From: Symsagittifera roscoffensis
Taxonomy: Eukaryota; Xenacoelomorpha; Acoela; Convolutidae
NCBI RefSeq assembly: GCF_963678635.1
Contig: NC_087071.1
Location: 40,565,797-40,629,796 of the forward strand
Length of the DNA: 64,000 nt
Direction of reading: 5' to 3'
Made by a program: the position numbers and the translations under genes
In this document: piece by piece, positions 54,001-64,000 of the stretch
Numbering within the stretch: the stretch's first letter is position 1
Layout of the letters: every line of letters begins with the position of its first letter
The notes under the pieces: model-generated
What the model was told of the DNA's origin: nothing
The model's input: only the letters and a program-made list of their open reading frames with translations
Databases searched by the model: none

Positions 54001-55144
54001 CTATGGGCTGAAGCAGGCAGGAAGGGACTGGTACCAGACGCTGAGCACGTTTCTTCTGGAGACTGGTTTCACTCGAAGCACCAATGACTTCTGTTTGTTC
54101 ACGATGAGGGGAATGGATGATGCTATGATCTATGTTCTAGTATGGGTGGATGATATCATCATTGGCTGCAAACTGCAAGCAGAAGTTGACAGGGTGAGGG
54201 ACCGATTCACTGACCGATTCAAGATGGATGATCGCGGTCCATTAGCCTGGTTTTTGAAAATGCAGGTCAAACGGGCACCTGGTTCTGTCACTGTGAATCA
54301 GTCTCGCTACATTGAAGACTGCTTGGAGCGCTTTGGGTTGGCTGACTGCAAACCAGTAGGGACACCAGCTGATATCAGCACTCAGTTGACGAAGAAGGAC
54401 TGCCCTGGAGCGGGCTCAGAAGAAGCAGTGGCAATGCAGCGTGAGGACTACAGAGGCATAGTGGGCTCGTTATTGTACATAGCCAAGCAAACGAGGCCAG
54501 ACATCCTAGCTACTGTGACTCAACTTTCACGGTTTCTGGAGAATCCTGGGAGAACACACTGGGTGGCTGCTAAGAGAGTACTGCGATACCTGAAAGGAAC
54601 CAAAGATCTGGAGCTGTGCTACATCAAAGATCCTGATGGGTTCAACCTTTATGGTTCAGCAGATGCTGACTGGGCTGGTGACGTTGATGACAGAAGGTCA
54701 ACAACAGGCTACAGTTTTCATGTGCAGCGGTCAGGAGCAGCAATCAGCTGGAGTACCAAGAAGCAACCTACTGCAGCAATATCTACCAGCGAAGCTGAGT
54801 ATCAAGCAATGGCAGCGGCTGTTCAGGAAGGCCTCTACTTACGATCCCTACTCAATGAGATGGATATGACGTGTGATGGTCCAACTGTGATCAACGAGGA
54901 CAACCAGAGCTGCATCAAGATGTGCAAAAATCCCGTAATGCAGAAGCGTACAAAGCACATTGATGTCAAGTATCACTTTGTCCGAGAGCGGGTCGAGGAT
55001 GGAACATTTGCGCTCGAGTACTGTCCAACCGAAAACATGGAGGCTGACTTGTTGACGAAATCCCTGAGCAAGGCAAAGGTGGATCAACATCGTCGAACGC
55101 TGATGGGTTGCAGCCTGACATTGGACAAAGCCAATTCAGCCTGA
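51053..55144 (+). CDS. Copia gag-pol polyprotein, 1,363 aa
   Basis: Single frame from ATG 51053. In order: Gag-like region (about 1-240); two CCHC zinc knuckles (C243-C256, C285-C298); aspartic protease with DTG at 322-324; integrase with the HHCC cluster (H460, H465, C483, C486) and catalytic D514, D572, E608 (35 residues between D and E); RT (about 860-1100) with MDVKSAF (D947), YGLKQAGRDW and VWVDDII (1030-1036, Trp in place of the more usual Tyr); RNase H (about 1195-1340) with GSADADWAGD, STSEAEYQAM and TKHIDVKYHF. The order protease-integrase-RT-RNase H defines Ty1/copia. Every catalytic residue I can check is present and there is no break, so the copy could be autonomous. Gag is not separated from Pol by a stop or shift. 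Confidence 0.97.
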   Translation: MDLKLAGFSGKSEDFPAWSTKFVALMHTKGLFRTVMGNDDLPEAEPTLPENPNADQMTAYNTKMQERAVLIQQRKDNRNTVWSHLALVLNNTTLMYIKNDCVAADGYGDGTKAWRLLQEKFCSVERPTVVSLVGQLAKLRLGSEEDLDDYFVRSQELMTRLSEAGEAITDTLFNALVINGLPDSFEHFVVQESFQPAKTFTELRTRLRNYDDSRRARCGEKTGNGHIAMQAVRKKKGASGGGCFVCGQKGHLARDCRSRSDSGQSGARGSGSNEASGPTSRKQGCFKCGQQGHFARDCKQAKTGFFSCCATTSMKGDDLIVDTGCTDHVVRDKAVFSSFEKWDEGTTVENPNGTISKIEGIGSVEVDIRDCQDVTRSYTFHNVLFVPSYNVNLMSVSSAIARGSSFSFTSDSSHLVAPDGRRLPVKQRGKLFFLECKFKRNAMTLATKAKMETSSAMLWHRRLGHLNKHDLISVVDVGELGFCEVCTASKMHEVAMPKKTENRATAVGQRVFSDIQGPFEVASMHGARYAVSFIDDFSRLAVVKYLVKKSDTLSKFKDFVAEHGTPKCLRTDNGGEYSSNAFRMFCREMQVKQEFTVPNTPQQNGVAERYNRVITEMTRCLLADAKLSKMFWVRAMSTAVRVRNLCPTSSNEHRISSMEMHYGKPSKVNYLRVFGCLAYYLDRGNRRKLDPKGKKSKFIGYDEESKAYLLMDLETKRVVRARSVTFNEDIIPDDFLVDSEQSQTLGLSIEGCIDVEETSTKTITESTNKANDSGAAASVGVTEDDPVETEELEPPSTEPPEQRPTEIPEQRSTRTRNPPIRYGLAYTHASVIAQEPRSYLEAVSGPEREQWLAAMALEVQSLKAMGTWTLVDRPNSRKVIPGRWVLAVKRDAMGQVERFKARYVVKGFMQVEGLDFNETFAPTCKPETKRILLALGAQDDLVLHQMDVKSAFLNSPLTETVYMEQPEGFSSGDNQVCLLQRSIYGLKQAGRDWYQTLSTFLLETGFTRSTNDFCLFTMRGMDDAMIYVLVWVDDIIIGCKLQAEVDRVRDRFTDRFKMDDRGPLAWFLKMQVKRAPGSVTVNQSRYIEDCLERFGLADCKPVGTPADISTQLTKKDCPGAGSEEAVAMQREDYRGIVGSLLYIAKQTRPDILATVTQLSRFLENPGRTHWVAAKRVLRYLKGTKDLELCYIKDPDGFNLYGSADADWAGDVDDRRSTTGYSFHVQRSGAAISWSTKKQPTAAISTSEAEYQAMAAAVQEGLYLRSLLNEMDMTCDGPTVINEDNQSCIKMCKNPVMQKRTKHIDVKYHFVRERVEDGTFALEYCPTENMEADLLTKSLSKAKVDQHRRTLMGCSLTLDKANSA

Positions 55145-55151
55145 GTGGGGG
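55145..55151 (+). promoter_or_regulatory. Copia polypurine tract
   Basis: The purine-rich gtgggggt run directly after the stop codon and before the 3' LTR is in the position of the plus-strand primer. Confidence 0.75.
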
Positions 55152-55489
55152 TGTTGAGGACAGACGAGCTCAATGCCAGACTAGTGAAATACCAGACCAA
55201 ACTCAAGGTCAGACTTGAGCAATAGAAACCTAATTAAAGGTCAACTGGTATAAAACTCAATGCACTCAGACAAGGTCAACTGGTCTGCTGGTATTTGATA
55301 AACTAATTAATTAACTGGTAATTAATTAACTGGTACTATTTGATGCTCAGTTTGTCGTGTCATTTTAAAAACACAATCTCAATTCATTCTTCAACAATCA
55401 GTATCTCTTCTCTCTCCTCAGTTGAAACCTCAGATAACTCTCAAACCTCTATCCCCTAGTCCTACTTGCTCTAACTCTGAATCTTAACA
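55152..55489 (+). repeat. Copia 3' LTR (338 bp)
   Basis: Same length as, and apparently identical to, 50617-50954; TATAAAA at 55249-55255. Followed by TTGGA. Confidence 0.96.
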
Positions 55490-55494
55490 TTGGA
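55490..55494. repeat. Copia target-site duplication, right (TTGGA)
   Basis: Matches 50612-50616. Confidence 0.95.
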
Positions 55495-56194
55495 AGCGAC
55501 AAGAAGTCGAACGTGACCAAAATTAAATTTAACAATTTACTGTAGAATTTTGGTCGATAATAAGAAACAGCTTTTTGCCATCTGCCTAATTGGTCTCCAG
55601 AATTTAGATTGACACTTGAATTAGTTTTTTTTTCAGAAATGACTTTTAGATAAGTTTTGTTGCTATGTGATTAAAAAATTGAAGAAATACTAGCTCATTC
55701 CAAACAATAATTAATTAATTCGCAGCAAAAGTTGAAAGGCTGGTACACTCGCAGCAAAAGTTGAAATGCTGGTACATGTCTAAACTAGTCAACATTTCAT
55801 ACTAAGATTTTTTTCAATGTTTTTCATGTGTTGCGAAGCCTTTTTTCGACTCTGTAAACACTTTTGTCGGAACTCAATATCTTTGAAAAAAAATCAAATT
55901 AAATAGTTAGTAAGTTAGCCTTAAATCGCCGGATAATGGCATGGGGATTTTTCTGAGCTTTTAGTAAGTTTCCAGTAATTTTCATACAAATTGCTGGAGT
56001 CGTGATGATGCAGTTCAATTCAGTAAACTATAAAACTGTAGTATACGACCAGTAATAAAATCAAAAATCAGTTTTTTCTGTGATATGTTTTTGTTTTGGT
56101 TCGTTTTTGTTTCTGCAGCATGGTTTAGATTGAAAAACGAAAAAACGAAGTAAAAGTCGCCAATTGATTATTGTTTGACTGTGTCATACATTTC
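55495..56194. other. Flank of kinase relic 2, no gene
   Basis: Contains a 29-bp-type duplication cgcagcaaaagttgaaa...ctggtac near 55722-55775. The part from 56030 resembles the C piece of the 44145-46765 repeat block. Confidence 0.5.
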
Positions 56195-57128
56195 TCAGCC
56201 ACAAGTGAACGGATGGTTTCGCACTTGTTTCATGGAGCACATTCGATCTCTAATCGGCTCCAAAGCTTTGCTCATCAAGTTGCGTAGCTTCGCAGTCAGA
56301 CTCTGTAGACTTTCAGGACGCCAGCGCTGACTCGCACGAGTATTTTCACCTCTTTTTGCCACCCACTGCATTGTGCATTCAATAATAACCACACCAAGAG
56401 CTTAGACATCGTCTTTACCATCATAATGTTCCACACGAATATCAAAGAAATCTGGGGCCATGTAGGGTGGTGTTCCCATCATACGGGCAAAGTTTTGGCC
56501 AAGCAGAGTGAGTCCAAAATCGGCTACTTTGAATGTGGATCACTTCGCTAAATTGATAGCGCCTTTGACGTCTCGATGAATCATGAAGCCTTTGATTTAA
56601 TTGTGCTTATGCCCGCAAATAAAAATGTTTTTCTCCAGCCAGAGTTTGGCAAAAATTAATGTATAGGAAATTGGGTAGATACCGTGGATGTTTTTGTAGA
56701 CTGAAGCAATTGTTTGTCTCACTGCAAACAATCAGAGGTTTATGTGGACTTGATTATAATGCGTTTATTCATGAAAATTGAAATATTTCCTTCATTCGAT
56801 TCTTACAAAAAATGTAAATATTTAAATCAATTTTTTTTGTTATTTACCTTGTCATAGTCGAAGAAATATACGACGGTCCGATGTTTCAACGCTTCAGAAT
56901 TTTCAATTCCTCAGCACCCAATCTTTCATTTTAATTGTCTGTCCTCGTTTTCAACCCGCTGATCATTTCTCGCATCGAATTCAAGTTTCTCTCGGCATTT
57001 CTATAGTCTCCGACTTTGACTGCAATACCGTCTCCTACTCCTTTGTAGACCGTGCGAAATCCATCTTTCCTAAATTTTTTCCCATCGTCGTATTTATACA
57101 TACTTTTACAAATCAATATGATAATCAT
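56195..57128 (-). pseudogene. Second protein kinase relic
   Basis: Minus strand. An N-lobe piece at 57128-56931 shows the Gly-rich loop region (KDGFRTVYKG) and the VAIK-like lysine (IAVKV). A C-lobe piece from about 56600 shows MIHRDVKG, VADFG, GTPPYMAPDFFD and IRDRMCSMKQV. There is an in-frame TGA between HRDVKG and VADFG, and the Trp of DVW is a stop codon (DV then TAA). The tail RWRPESLQSLTAKLR is clearly paralogous to SWRPENLQNVSAILR of the copy at 46778. More decayed than that copy. Confidence 0.85.
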
Positions 57129-60100
57129 TCTGACACTGAAAAAGATATTTGGTTAAAAATTAAAAATAAAAATTGAAACAAAACTGATAAAAATTGGAAA
57201 ACCAGTGTAGTTTTGTTGGCGGAAAAAACTTCGACAATTTTCATCAAAAATCAGTCAAAGTCAAATAAGTGACGCAAAACTTCTCTAATGTCAACTTTAA
57301 TTTTGATCCAGCTGTTTGGCGATTTATTATCTCTTGAAACCTGTTTAGTGCTTTAACATCAATACGACCTTTTTTCCGAAATGTTCCTTGACCGAAGTTT
57401 TGAAAAAACCTTATATCAAATACAAAATATAAGAGAAGAAGTTCATTTTTGATTAATAAATGTTATAAGAAAATCTTTTCAAAAACATCCTCAGTCTAAA
57501 AAACGGCATTGGAAAAATGAGTCCTCATTTGGTACTGAAAAAAAGCTAAAACGGAACAAAGACAATATCTGGCTAAACACTGATACTAACTGTTAAGTTA
57601 CTGAATTTCAAACTAGACCGCCTTGAACTTATAGCTACCAAAAACACTTCATGCATCTTCATTTTGCGAAGAAAAAATGCGATTTGGTTGATTTTTGAGA
57701 ACAGGGAAATTATAATTTGGATCAAATTCTTCAGAATCCTAAGAAAAGTTTGGTAGATTGAACTGAGTAGTTGGCAAATTTAAACAATTTTATTACAACG
57801 CTAGATCAATATCTTAGGACGGTCGCATTTTTCAGTAATCAAATTAATTTGGTCAGAATTGATTTTTAACAACTAACAGTGTTATAAATATTGCAAAATA
57901 TAAAGGTGGCTGATGAATGTTTTCCTATCGATTAATCAAAGTTCAACGATCTTTCGCAAATATAAATGTTGGAAAAAGCTTTTGCTAGTAGGTTTTTCGT
58001 TAATCGAAAATTATAAACATAAAACTGATTTCATCTACTAGAATAGCAAATTGAATAAGAAATTTATTTCATTGGTTTGTTTTGAACTTCTCTAGAAAAG
58101 TCTACGTTTGAATGGTGAGGGTAGATTGAATGAATAGAGAGCCAACTGACGCCAAATTGTGCTGTTAACAATTTTTTTAAATTTTTTCTATGACACTCAA
58201 ACTGAAACTGTGCACTACGGAATGCACTTCAATCTATCATAATATTTTGTTAAAAACAATCAGAGGTTTTAACGCTCATTTTTTATTTCAGTTTTGTTGC
58301 GCGTAAAAAAATTCCAATGGTTAATATGGCAACATCGTTGCGAGAGCAAAACTGAAGCGTAGCTTTCACAGAAAAATAAACAGGAAAAAATTTTGCAACC
58401 ACGTTTTGCATAGGAAACCATTATTGTCAATATGTCTACATAGTTCCAAGAAGGAAGCTAAAGATTTGTTCAGGACAAAATGTACACAAAAAAACGGCTC
58501 AATAAACAAACAAAAAACTTCTTCATAAAACTGCAGTGCCAATTTCAATAAAATTCAAAACGACAATTTGTCGGCTATAGTGTTAATTGTTAAGTTTTTC
58601 TATACCGCAAATTGATCTTTGCAACATGTTTTGCGTATAGAACTTTTTTTTTCTAAACGGCAACAAAGCTCAAGAAAAAAATAAGGCTTTGTATATATTT
58701 TTTTTAGAAAATGCTTCAAATAATAAAAAGCAAGTATGCTTCTGCAAAAAAGTGACTTCACTAATATGCTGATCTTTAAATCAAAGCTCTACAAAGTTGT
58801 TTTAGCAGCCTTTATTGCGCAAGCTTATCTTTGCAGCCAAGTTTTGCACATCATCAATATTTTCAAATGAAAAACAAAATTTTGTTTTGGTTCTTTTTGC
58901 TCTTTCTTTTGCAAAGCACAGAGTAATTTTTGCTCTTTCTTTTGCTCTTTTTTTTGCAAAGCACAGATTTGAAAAACAAATCTGGGGGGAGCGATAAAGA
59001 TTTTAATGATCTCTGATTGGGCTACTTTTTTATAAAGTTTCATTGAAGGTAAAGTTTGAACTATAATTGATGTAATTACTTATAGACTTGAATTTCTTTG
59101 AACGTAACCTAAACTGGAATCGACAGAAACTTCGTTTTCTTAAGTGAAAAGTTTTGAAAATAGAAATACTCTTGCAGATTTCGTGAACTTTTTATTTAGC
59201 AAACTTTTTCAATTAGCTCAGCTCCCGCTGATGTTTTTTTCAGCTTTGTTGTCCTAAAAGCTATACCTAGTTTTTTTGAAGCAAGAAGAAACAAGAAAAT
59301 GTTCTTCTTTCTAAATTTTGTTTTTAAAAAAGACAAATATTGACGCCCAGTTTCAAAAAGTTTTCTAAATTACCAATCGTTTTTTTTTCAAGCTAAATTT
59401 AGTTATTTACATTTTGAAAAAAATTTAAAATTTTCTATTTCGATCCCTCTCTTTGATTTCTTATATTTTTTGCAGTCTGTTTTTCAACTCTAACCCGGTT
59501 TTTTGGTTTCCTACAACTTTATGTAGTCTGATTTTATTGCATCTACATCTAGTTTTTTTTTCGTCATGTGTTTTTTTTTCAAAAGCTTTGCAGATGACGA
59601 AAAAGTAGAGGGTCAAGTTTGGCGAAATCAAGACAATATCAAAATCAAAACTTTTTCTTGCGTACAAGACAAACTGAATTTTAACGAAAACCTTCAGAGC
59701 CCGGGAGACGTTAGCAGGTCGATTGAAAAAATTGTCATTTTCCAAAAAATATCACAAAACTAGATCAGTGTGTTCGACTGTCTGAGTTTTGAGTGCTGCA
59801 ATAATTTCTGTAAATTGGTTTTAAGCAATTGGTAATAATATAGATATTACAAAGTAATGTTTAAGAAATAATCCCGATTAATGTTTTCTGATCGTGCAAT
59901 CAAACTTCAACGATATGTTTTAATTTTAATTGGTGAACTTTAGCCTTCTTTGATGTTGCTTAGTAGGTTTTTTCCATAAAGTTTATCTTACATGCTGATT
60001 TCATCAACTAGTTGATTAAGATGAAAGATAATGTCAAATCAGCTATTTTAATTTTGAACACAGAACTAAGAACTATGAAAGGTGGCGGTAAAATTCTTCA

Positions 60101-60215
60101 CTAAACAAATAGAAAAGACGTGGCGAGGAATGCTGCTTTTGTTCGCATTAGAGTTCCATGAAAAGTATCTTTGGATTTTTCATTATCAGTCTTTATAAAT
60201 CATATTCGGGAGCAA
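57129..60215. other. No gene; diverged repeats
   Basis: AT-rich. 57840-57960 resembles 59755-59940, and 58515-58670 resembles 62350-62500 (ctgcag..., gctata..., ttttgcgtatag-like), suggesting old duplications. Short frames show no motif. Confidence 0.45.
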
Positions 60216-60820
60216 TTGAGCAATCTCCCTCCCCCCCCCCCATTCTCGCGTGGGGGGGGGGGGGGGGGGGGGGGAGATAGCTCAATAGCTACTTGAGACA
60301 TATTTATAACCACTTGAAAATAGTTTGAATGACATGAAATCATAAACCATATTTTTCAACGACTGTGGAAAGCCAACATTTACAATATCAAAGCTCAAAA
60401 GTTTCATTCAAATAAAAAAAAAGAATCAATAAATCAGGCATGACAAGCTACTTTTTACTTTCTTAAAGTGACAAAAAGCTTTTGCGTACAATATTAAGGT
60501 GCTGCGGAGAACCGCTTTTGCTATTCAGATAAAAGGTTAGAGCACCAACCCTGGTAAATCGCTTTCCTCAATGAGGCTATGGTCGCCTATACAAAAATTT
60601 GCAAAAAAAAATTTCGTAAATTTCGAATTTTTTTTTCAAAATTATTCTCGATACTCATCTAAAAAAACTTCATTCGGTCAAATGATTGCGTGCTATAAAC
60701 AAAACATCCATCTACTTCCGTTTGCTAACGTCTTTTTGAAGAGTTTATTCGTTTTTGGTGGGGGGGGGGATAGCTCAATTGGTCATTACGGGGGGGAGAT
60801 TGCTCAATTGATACCATATT
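60216..60820. repeat. C11/G23 homopolymer inverted repeat and related G-run motifs
   Basis: gagcaatctccct plus 11 C (60231-60241) faces 23 G (60252-60274) plus agatagctcaatag. A G-run followed by atagctcaattgg and another followed by agattgctcaattga occur at 60760-60815. The arms could form a hairpin and the G-runs a quadruplex; lengths of such runs are unreliable in assemblies. Confidence 0.75.
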
Positions 60821-61084
60821 CGATAAAGAATGGGTTATAAACTTAATTTTTGTCAGATCAACATTTCCGTTTTCACCAAATATAGACAATATAAATGATA
60901 ATCCTTTTTTTTCTAAAATAAATCTGGCATTTCAAATACATGGCAGTATTTTCAAAGCTTAACTGTTGCTTTTGGCTTAAGCTTGTTACATCAGAAAAAA
61001 CGTAGTTTTAACATTTTTTACTTACATCATTTTTCTGCTAATCCTTATTTATCTTTATTAATTCTCTAATTCAATTTTCCTTCC

Positions 61085-61310
61085 TTGTCGTCCCTCAAGC
61101 ATATAAAACACCTAATTTTCACATCCCTCGCTCACTCCTCCTCGTTTATACCCCCCCCTTTTATAACACCGTTACCCCCCACACACGTTCCCATCTCCCC
61201 CCGGATAGAAAATGAGTAGGATTATAGGTTAAATGCGCACTTTATATAAAAAATGGTCAGGTTTAGATTTCGAGTAGACTGTGATGTGAGTATAGCAGAA
61301 GCTGTTTTCA
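61085..61310 (-). repeat. Inverted partial copy of the 20984-22326 element
   Basis: Matches the reverse complement of about 21760-21960: the C-rich ctcactcctcctcgttta stretch and ttagatttcgagtagactgt followed by gagtatagcagaag. Confidence 0.75.
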
Positions 61311-61314
61311 AAAA

Positions 61315-61855
61315 AAAACAAGACTGCTGTATAAGGGCGAAATCTTGAATGTTCCAACTTTCTTTTAAGGTATTATGGAGAAGTAATAACATTAAAAGTT
61401 AAATGTATTAAAAAAAATGGAAAATTTTTTTTCTAAAATTTGAAATTTTTTTATGAAAATCATCCCCCCACACGCCATCTAAAATAGAAAAAGATAGATT
61501 TCGCTCCTTGTAACAAATCAATTGTGGCAAATAAGCTTCTTTCAACCAATTTGGAACGATTTCTAAGACAGATTAACACTTTGCTTATGCGTTAATAGCG
61601 CGAAATATATCGCGCGTTAATTGTCCCAAATTGGCCAAAATGGCAATCTTTAAACGCCCATAACTTTACGAAAAATGATCACAGGTGAAATATCTTTTCA
61701 AATTTGAGCACAGGGCAACAATATCTTTTGAGTGATATAAAAAAATTCCGTCAAAAATGGCTAGTTAAAAAGTCGAAATTTGTCTGAAGAAAAAAAAATA
61801 CCCACCCCGTGCACAAATATTCCGTTACTTTCGTACCGAAAGTCGGAACAATAAA
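61315..61855 (+). repeat. ~0.53-kb direct repeat, copy 1
   Basis: Very similar to 62610-63147 throughout. It includes the palindromic gcgttaatagcgcgaa...tcgcgcgttaat core near 61591-61622 and ends with the hairpin ctttcgtaccgaaag. Confidence 0.9.
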
Positions 61856-62609
61856 ACGGTTAAAATCAGTTCAAATGGATTTTAAATGGCTTCTAATCCA
61901 TTATAATGGATTTTGTTTTGATTGTGCTTTTATAAAAATAATCAATTGTAACAAAAAGTTCATCAATTTTATCGTCTTAAATTGCAACAAAATTCATAAC
62001 AACATTTTGACACATTTTACCATCAGACTTTCTAGTGTTTTTTCGATTCGATATGCAAATTCAAACAGTTGCAGCACGGAATACACTATACAATCTAAGT
62101 AGACAGTGTACAAGTATAATTACAGTTTCAATCGCGCAGTTAAATTGCTTTTGAGTAATGTGGCAAAATTAGAAATGTTTTTATGCCTTATTTGATAGAA
62201 CAAAAAAAAAGTTATTATAGGAGTGCTTTCTTTTCAGTTTTTTGTATTAAGGCAATAATTGTTGTCATTATGTCGACATAATTCCTAGAAGGAAGCTTAC
62301 GCTTAGCTTTCAAAAATGAAAACAAGAAAGAAGCTTTCAACCCAAAGCTCATCTAAAGTTTTTTCATAAAAACTGCAGCATCAAAAACAATGTTTTCCAT
62401 GTCCATGTTATGTCAGCTATAATCTTTAGCTGCTATATCGTAAATTTGTTTTTGCTGCCAACTTTTGCATAAATAGTTTTGTTTTTCAAAACGAAAACAT
62501 TTTTGCAAGAAGAATAATAATGTATACCCTGAACGTATTTCAACGACAAAAAAAAACACTTCAATAGAGGGCTAGTCTTGTTCTGTAGAAAATTGAAAAC
62601 AAAATTATA

Positions 62610-63147
62610 CAGGACTGCTCGTATCAGGGCGAAGCCCTGAATGTTTCGACTGCCTTTTAAGGTTTATGGAGCAGCAGTAATAGCATAAAAAAAATAATTA
62701 AATTAAATAAAATAATATGAATTTTTTTTTCAAAAATTTGAAGTTTTTTATGAAAATGATCCCCCACACGCCATATAAAGTACAAAAAGAGAGATTTCGT
62801 TCCTTGTAACAAATCAATTATGGCAAATAAGCTTCGCTCAACTAATTTGGAACGATTCATAAGACGGATTAAATCTCCGCTTACGCGTTAATAGCGCGAA
62901 TTATATCGCGCGTTAATTGTCCCAAATTGGTCAAAATGGCCAAAATGGCTATCTTTACCCTCATAATTTTACGAAAAATAATCACAGGTGAAATATCTTT
63001 TCAAATTTAAGCTCAGAACAACAATACCTTTTGAATGATAAAAAAAATTCCGTCAAAATGGCTAGTTATAAAGTCGAAATTTAACTGAAAAAAAAACCCA
63101 CCCCGAGCACAAATGTTCCGTTACTTTCGTATCGAAAGTCGGAACAT
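62610..63147 (+). repeat. ~0.53-kb direct repeat, copy 2
   Basis: Partner of 61315-61855, same order: aagggcgaaatc-like start, cacacgccat, ccttgtaacaaatcaatt, the rcgcgttaat palindrome (about 62883-62916), tcacaggtgaaatatctttt, and the tttcgta-tcgaaagtcgg end. No coding capacity. Confidence 0.9.
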
Positions 63148-64000
63148 TTTTTACTTAAGCCGACTAAACATCATTTATAATAGCAGCTTTTATCGCGCAC
63201 AACTTTTAAAGAAGCAATGGTTTGCACGTCAGTGATATTTTGACGGCTGTCATTTACTGTTAATTGCTCTGTTTGTTTTTTTTCCCAAGTGCAACGTTCC
63301 ATCAGTTTATTAAACACAAAAATCAAATGTAAGCGGAGTAAAAAACATCCACAAAAAAGGTTTGTTATGCTATTATGACTTAAGAGTTTTGTTGTTTTTC
63401 ATTTTTGTTGATATGACTTTGAAGTAAATTTAACGTCAAATGGACCCGTGAGAGAGCCCATTTTAAAAAATGAAGGTCGAATTTGCTGATAAAAGTACTT
63501 TCAGCTCATTTTTTCAAAAATTAGTTTTAAGAGTAACCGTCTGATTGAAAATTTACCTATTGCTGGCTTTTATTCATATCGGCTGATCTTAAACTAAGGT
63601 TTTTGATTATTGGACAAAAAAGTTGATGCTTTGTGTATTGAAAGTTGAGTGCAGAATTGTCATTTCAATTTTCCAATTTTGATTTGATTTTCAATCAATT
63701 TTTTATTATTGACTTTGTTAGCAGAATTTGAGATTGTTTGCATATCAAAAGAAAAATGATTAAATTGAACAATTGATTTAGCTGTATCAAAACATAAGAA
63801 GTTTGAGGTGTAGCTTTATCAAAACATTTAAGAAACGTTGGGAATAAAACAAACCATTGGAACTGAAGCTATTATTATTCTCGTGGTAGCATTTTTCTTG
63901 TATTTAACAACTGGATGTTTTCATGACTTTTTCAGTTTTACCTCACACAGTCATAGAAATTGTCAAAACCAAACTTAACTTGAACTAAAGCGACGAAAGA
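63148..64000. other. No gene seen
   Basis: AT-rich sequence without a recognisable frame, RNA or repeat. Confidence 0.45.

Larger units (their letters stand above)
50617..55489 (+). mobile_element. Complete Ty1/copia LTR retrotransposon
   Basis: 4,873 bp: 5' LTR, primer-binding site, one uninterrupted gag-pol frame, purine tract and 3' LTR, bounded by TTGGA duplications. The two 338-bp LTRs look identical by eye, so insertion was recent. Base composition of the coding part is clearly more GC-rich than the AT-rich surroundings. It lies between the two kinase relics. All parts needed for retrotransposition are present in sequence; activity is inferred only. Confidence 0.97.

Overview
The window is AT-rich, intron-rich and crowded with transposable elements. 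It reads as nuclear DNA of an invertebrate animal. The grounds are one large spliced gene of the TANC/rolling-pebbles family with an N-terminal RING exon (a layout known from Drosophila rols, absent in vertebrate TANC1/2), an animal-type Ty1/copia element, and decayed kinase and reverse-transcriptase genes. I cannot name the species.

Layout. (1) About 340-3940: a decayed non-LTR-like retroelement on the minus strand (PHD-like finger, reverse transcriptase with YLDDG, CCHC knuckle, RPD...DVTV endonuclease-like motif), flanked by short inverted arms. (2) 4243-36833, plus strand: the TANC/rols gene. I could join 19 exons by GT-AG or GC-AG junctions into one uninterrupted frame of 1,850 codons: RING, Ser-rich linker, P-loop (STAND-type) ATPase, ankyrin repeats, TPR repeats and a C-terminal DTAL that fits a PDZ ligand. 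(3) The introns hold many interspersed repeats: a non-coding family always in plus orientation, a 17/17/19-bp minisatellite, a 1.3-kb element with inverted ends, tRNA-derived SINE-like copies, small foldback elements and a duplicated hairpin segment. (4) 36834-50611: 3' flank without a recognisable gene except a frameshifted kinase on the minus strand at 46778-47321. Around it lie a 310-bp hAT-like MITE with perfect 8-bp target duplication, a block of tandem 0.57/1.6-kb repeats, a 200-N assembly gap and a dimeric ~290-bp tandem repeat. (5) 50617-55489: a complete Ty1/copia retrotransposon with apparently identical 338-bp LTRs, 5-bp target duplication, a half-tRNA-iMet primer site and one intact 1,363-codon polyprotein. 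(6) 55490-64000: a second, more decayed kinase copy, homopolymer-rich repeats and a 530-bp direct repeat with palindromes; no intact gene.

Only two loci look intact: TANC, a postsynaptic/myoblast-fusion-type scaffold in known animals, and the young copia element. The others are relics. I did not find a convincing new biological system. The strongest leads are the one-orientation repeat family with splice-acceptor-like cores, the PHD-RT-endonuclease relic, and the near-perfect 24-nt-arm hairpin in intron 15.
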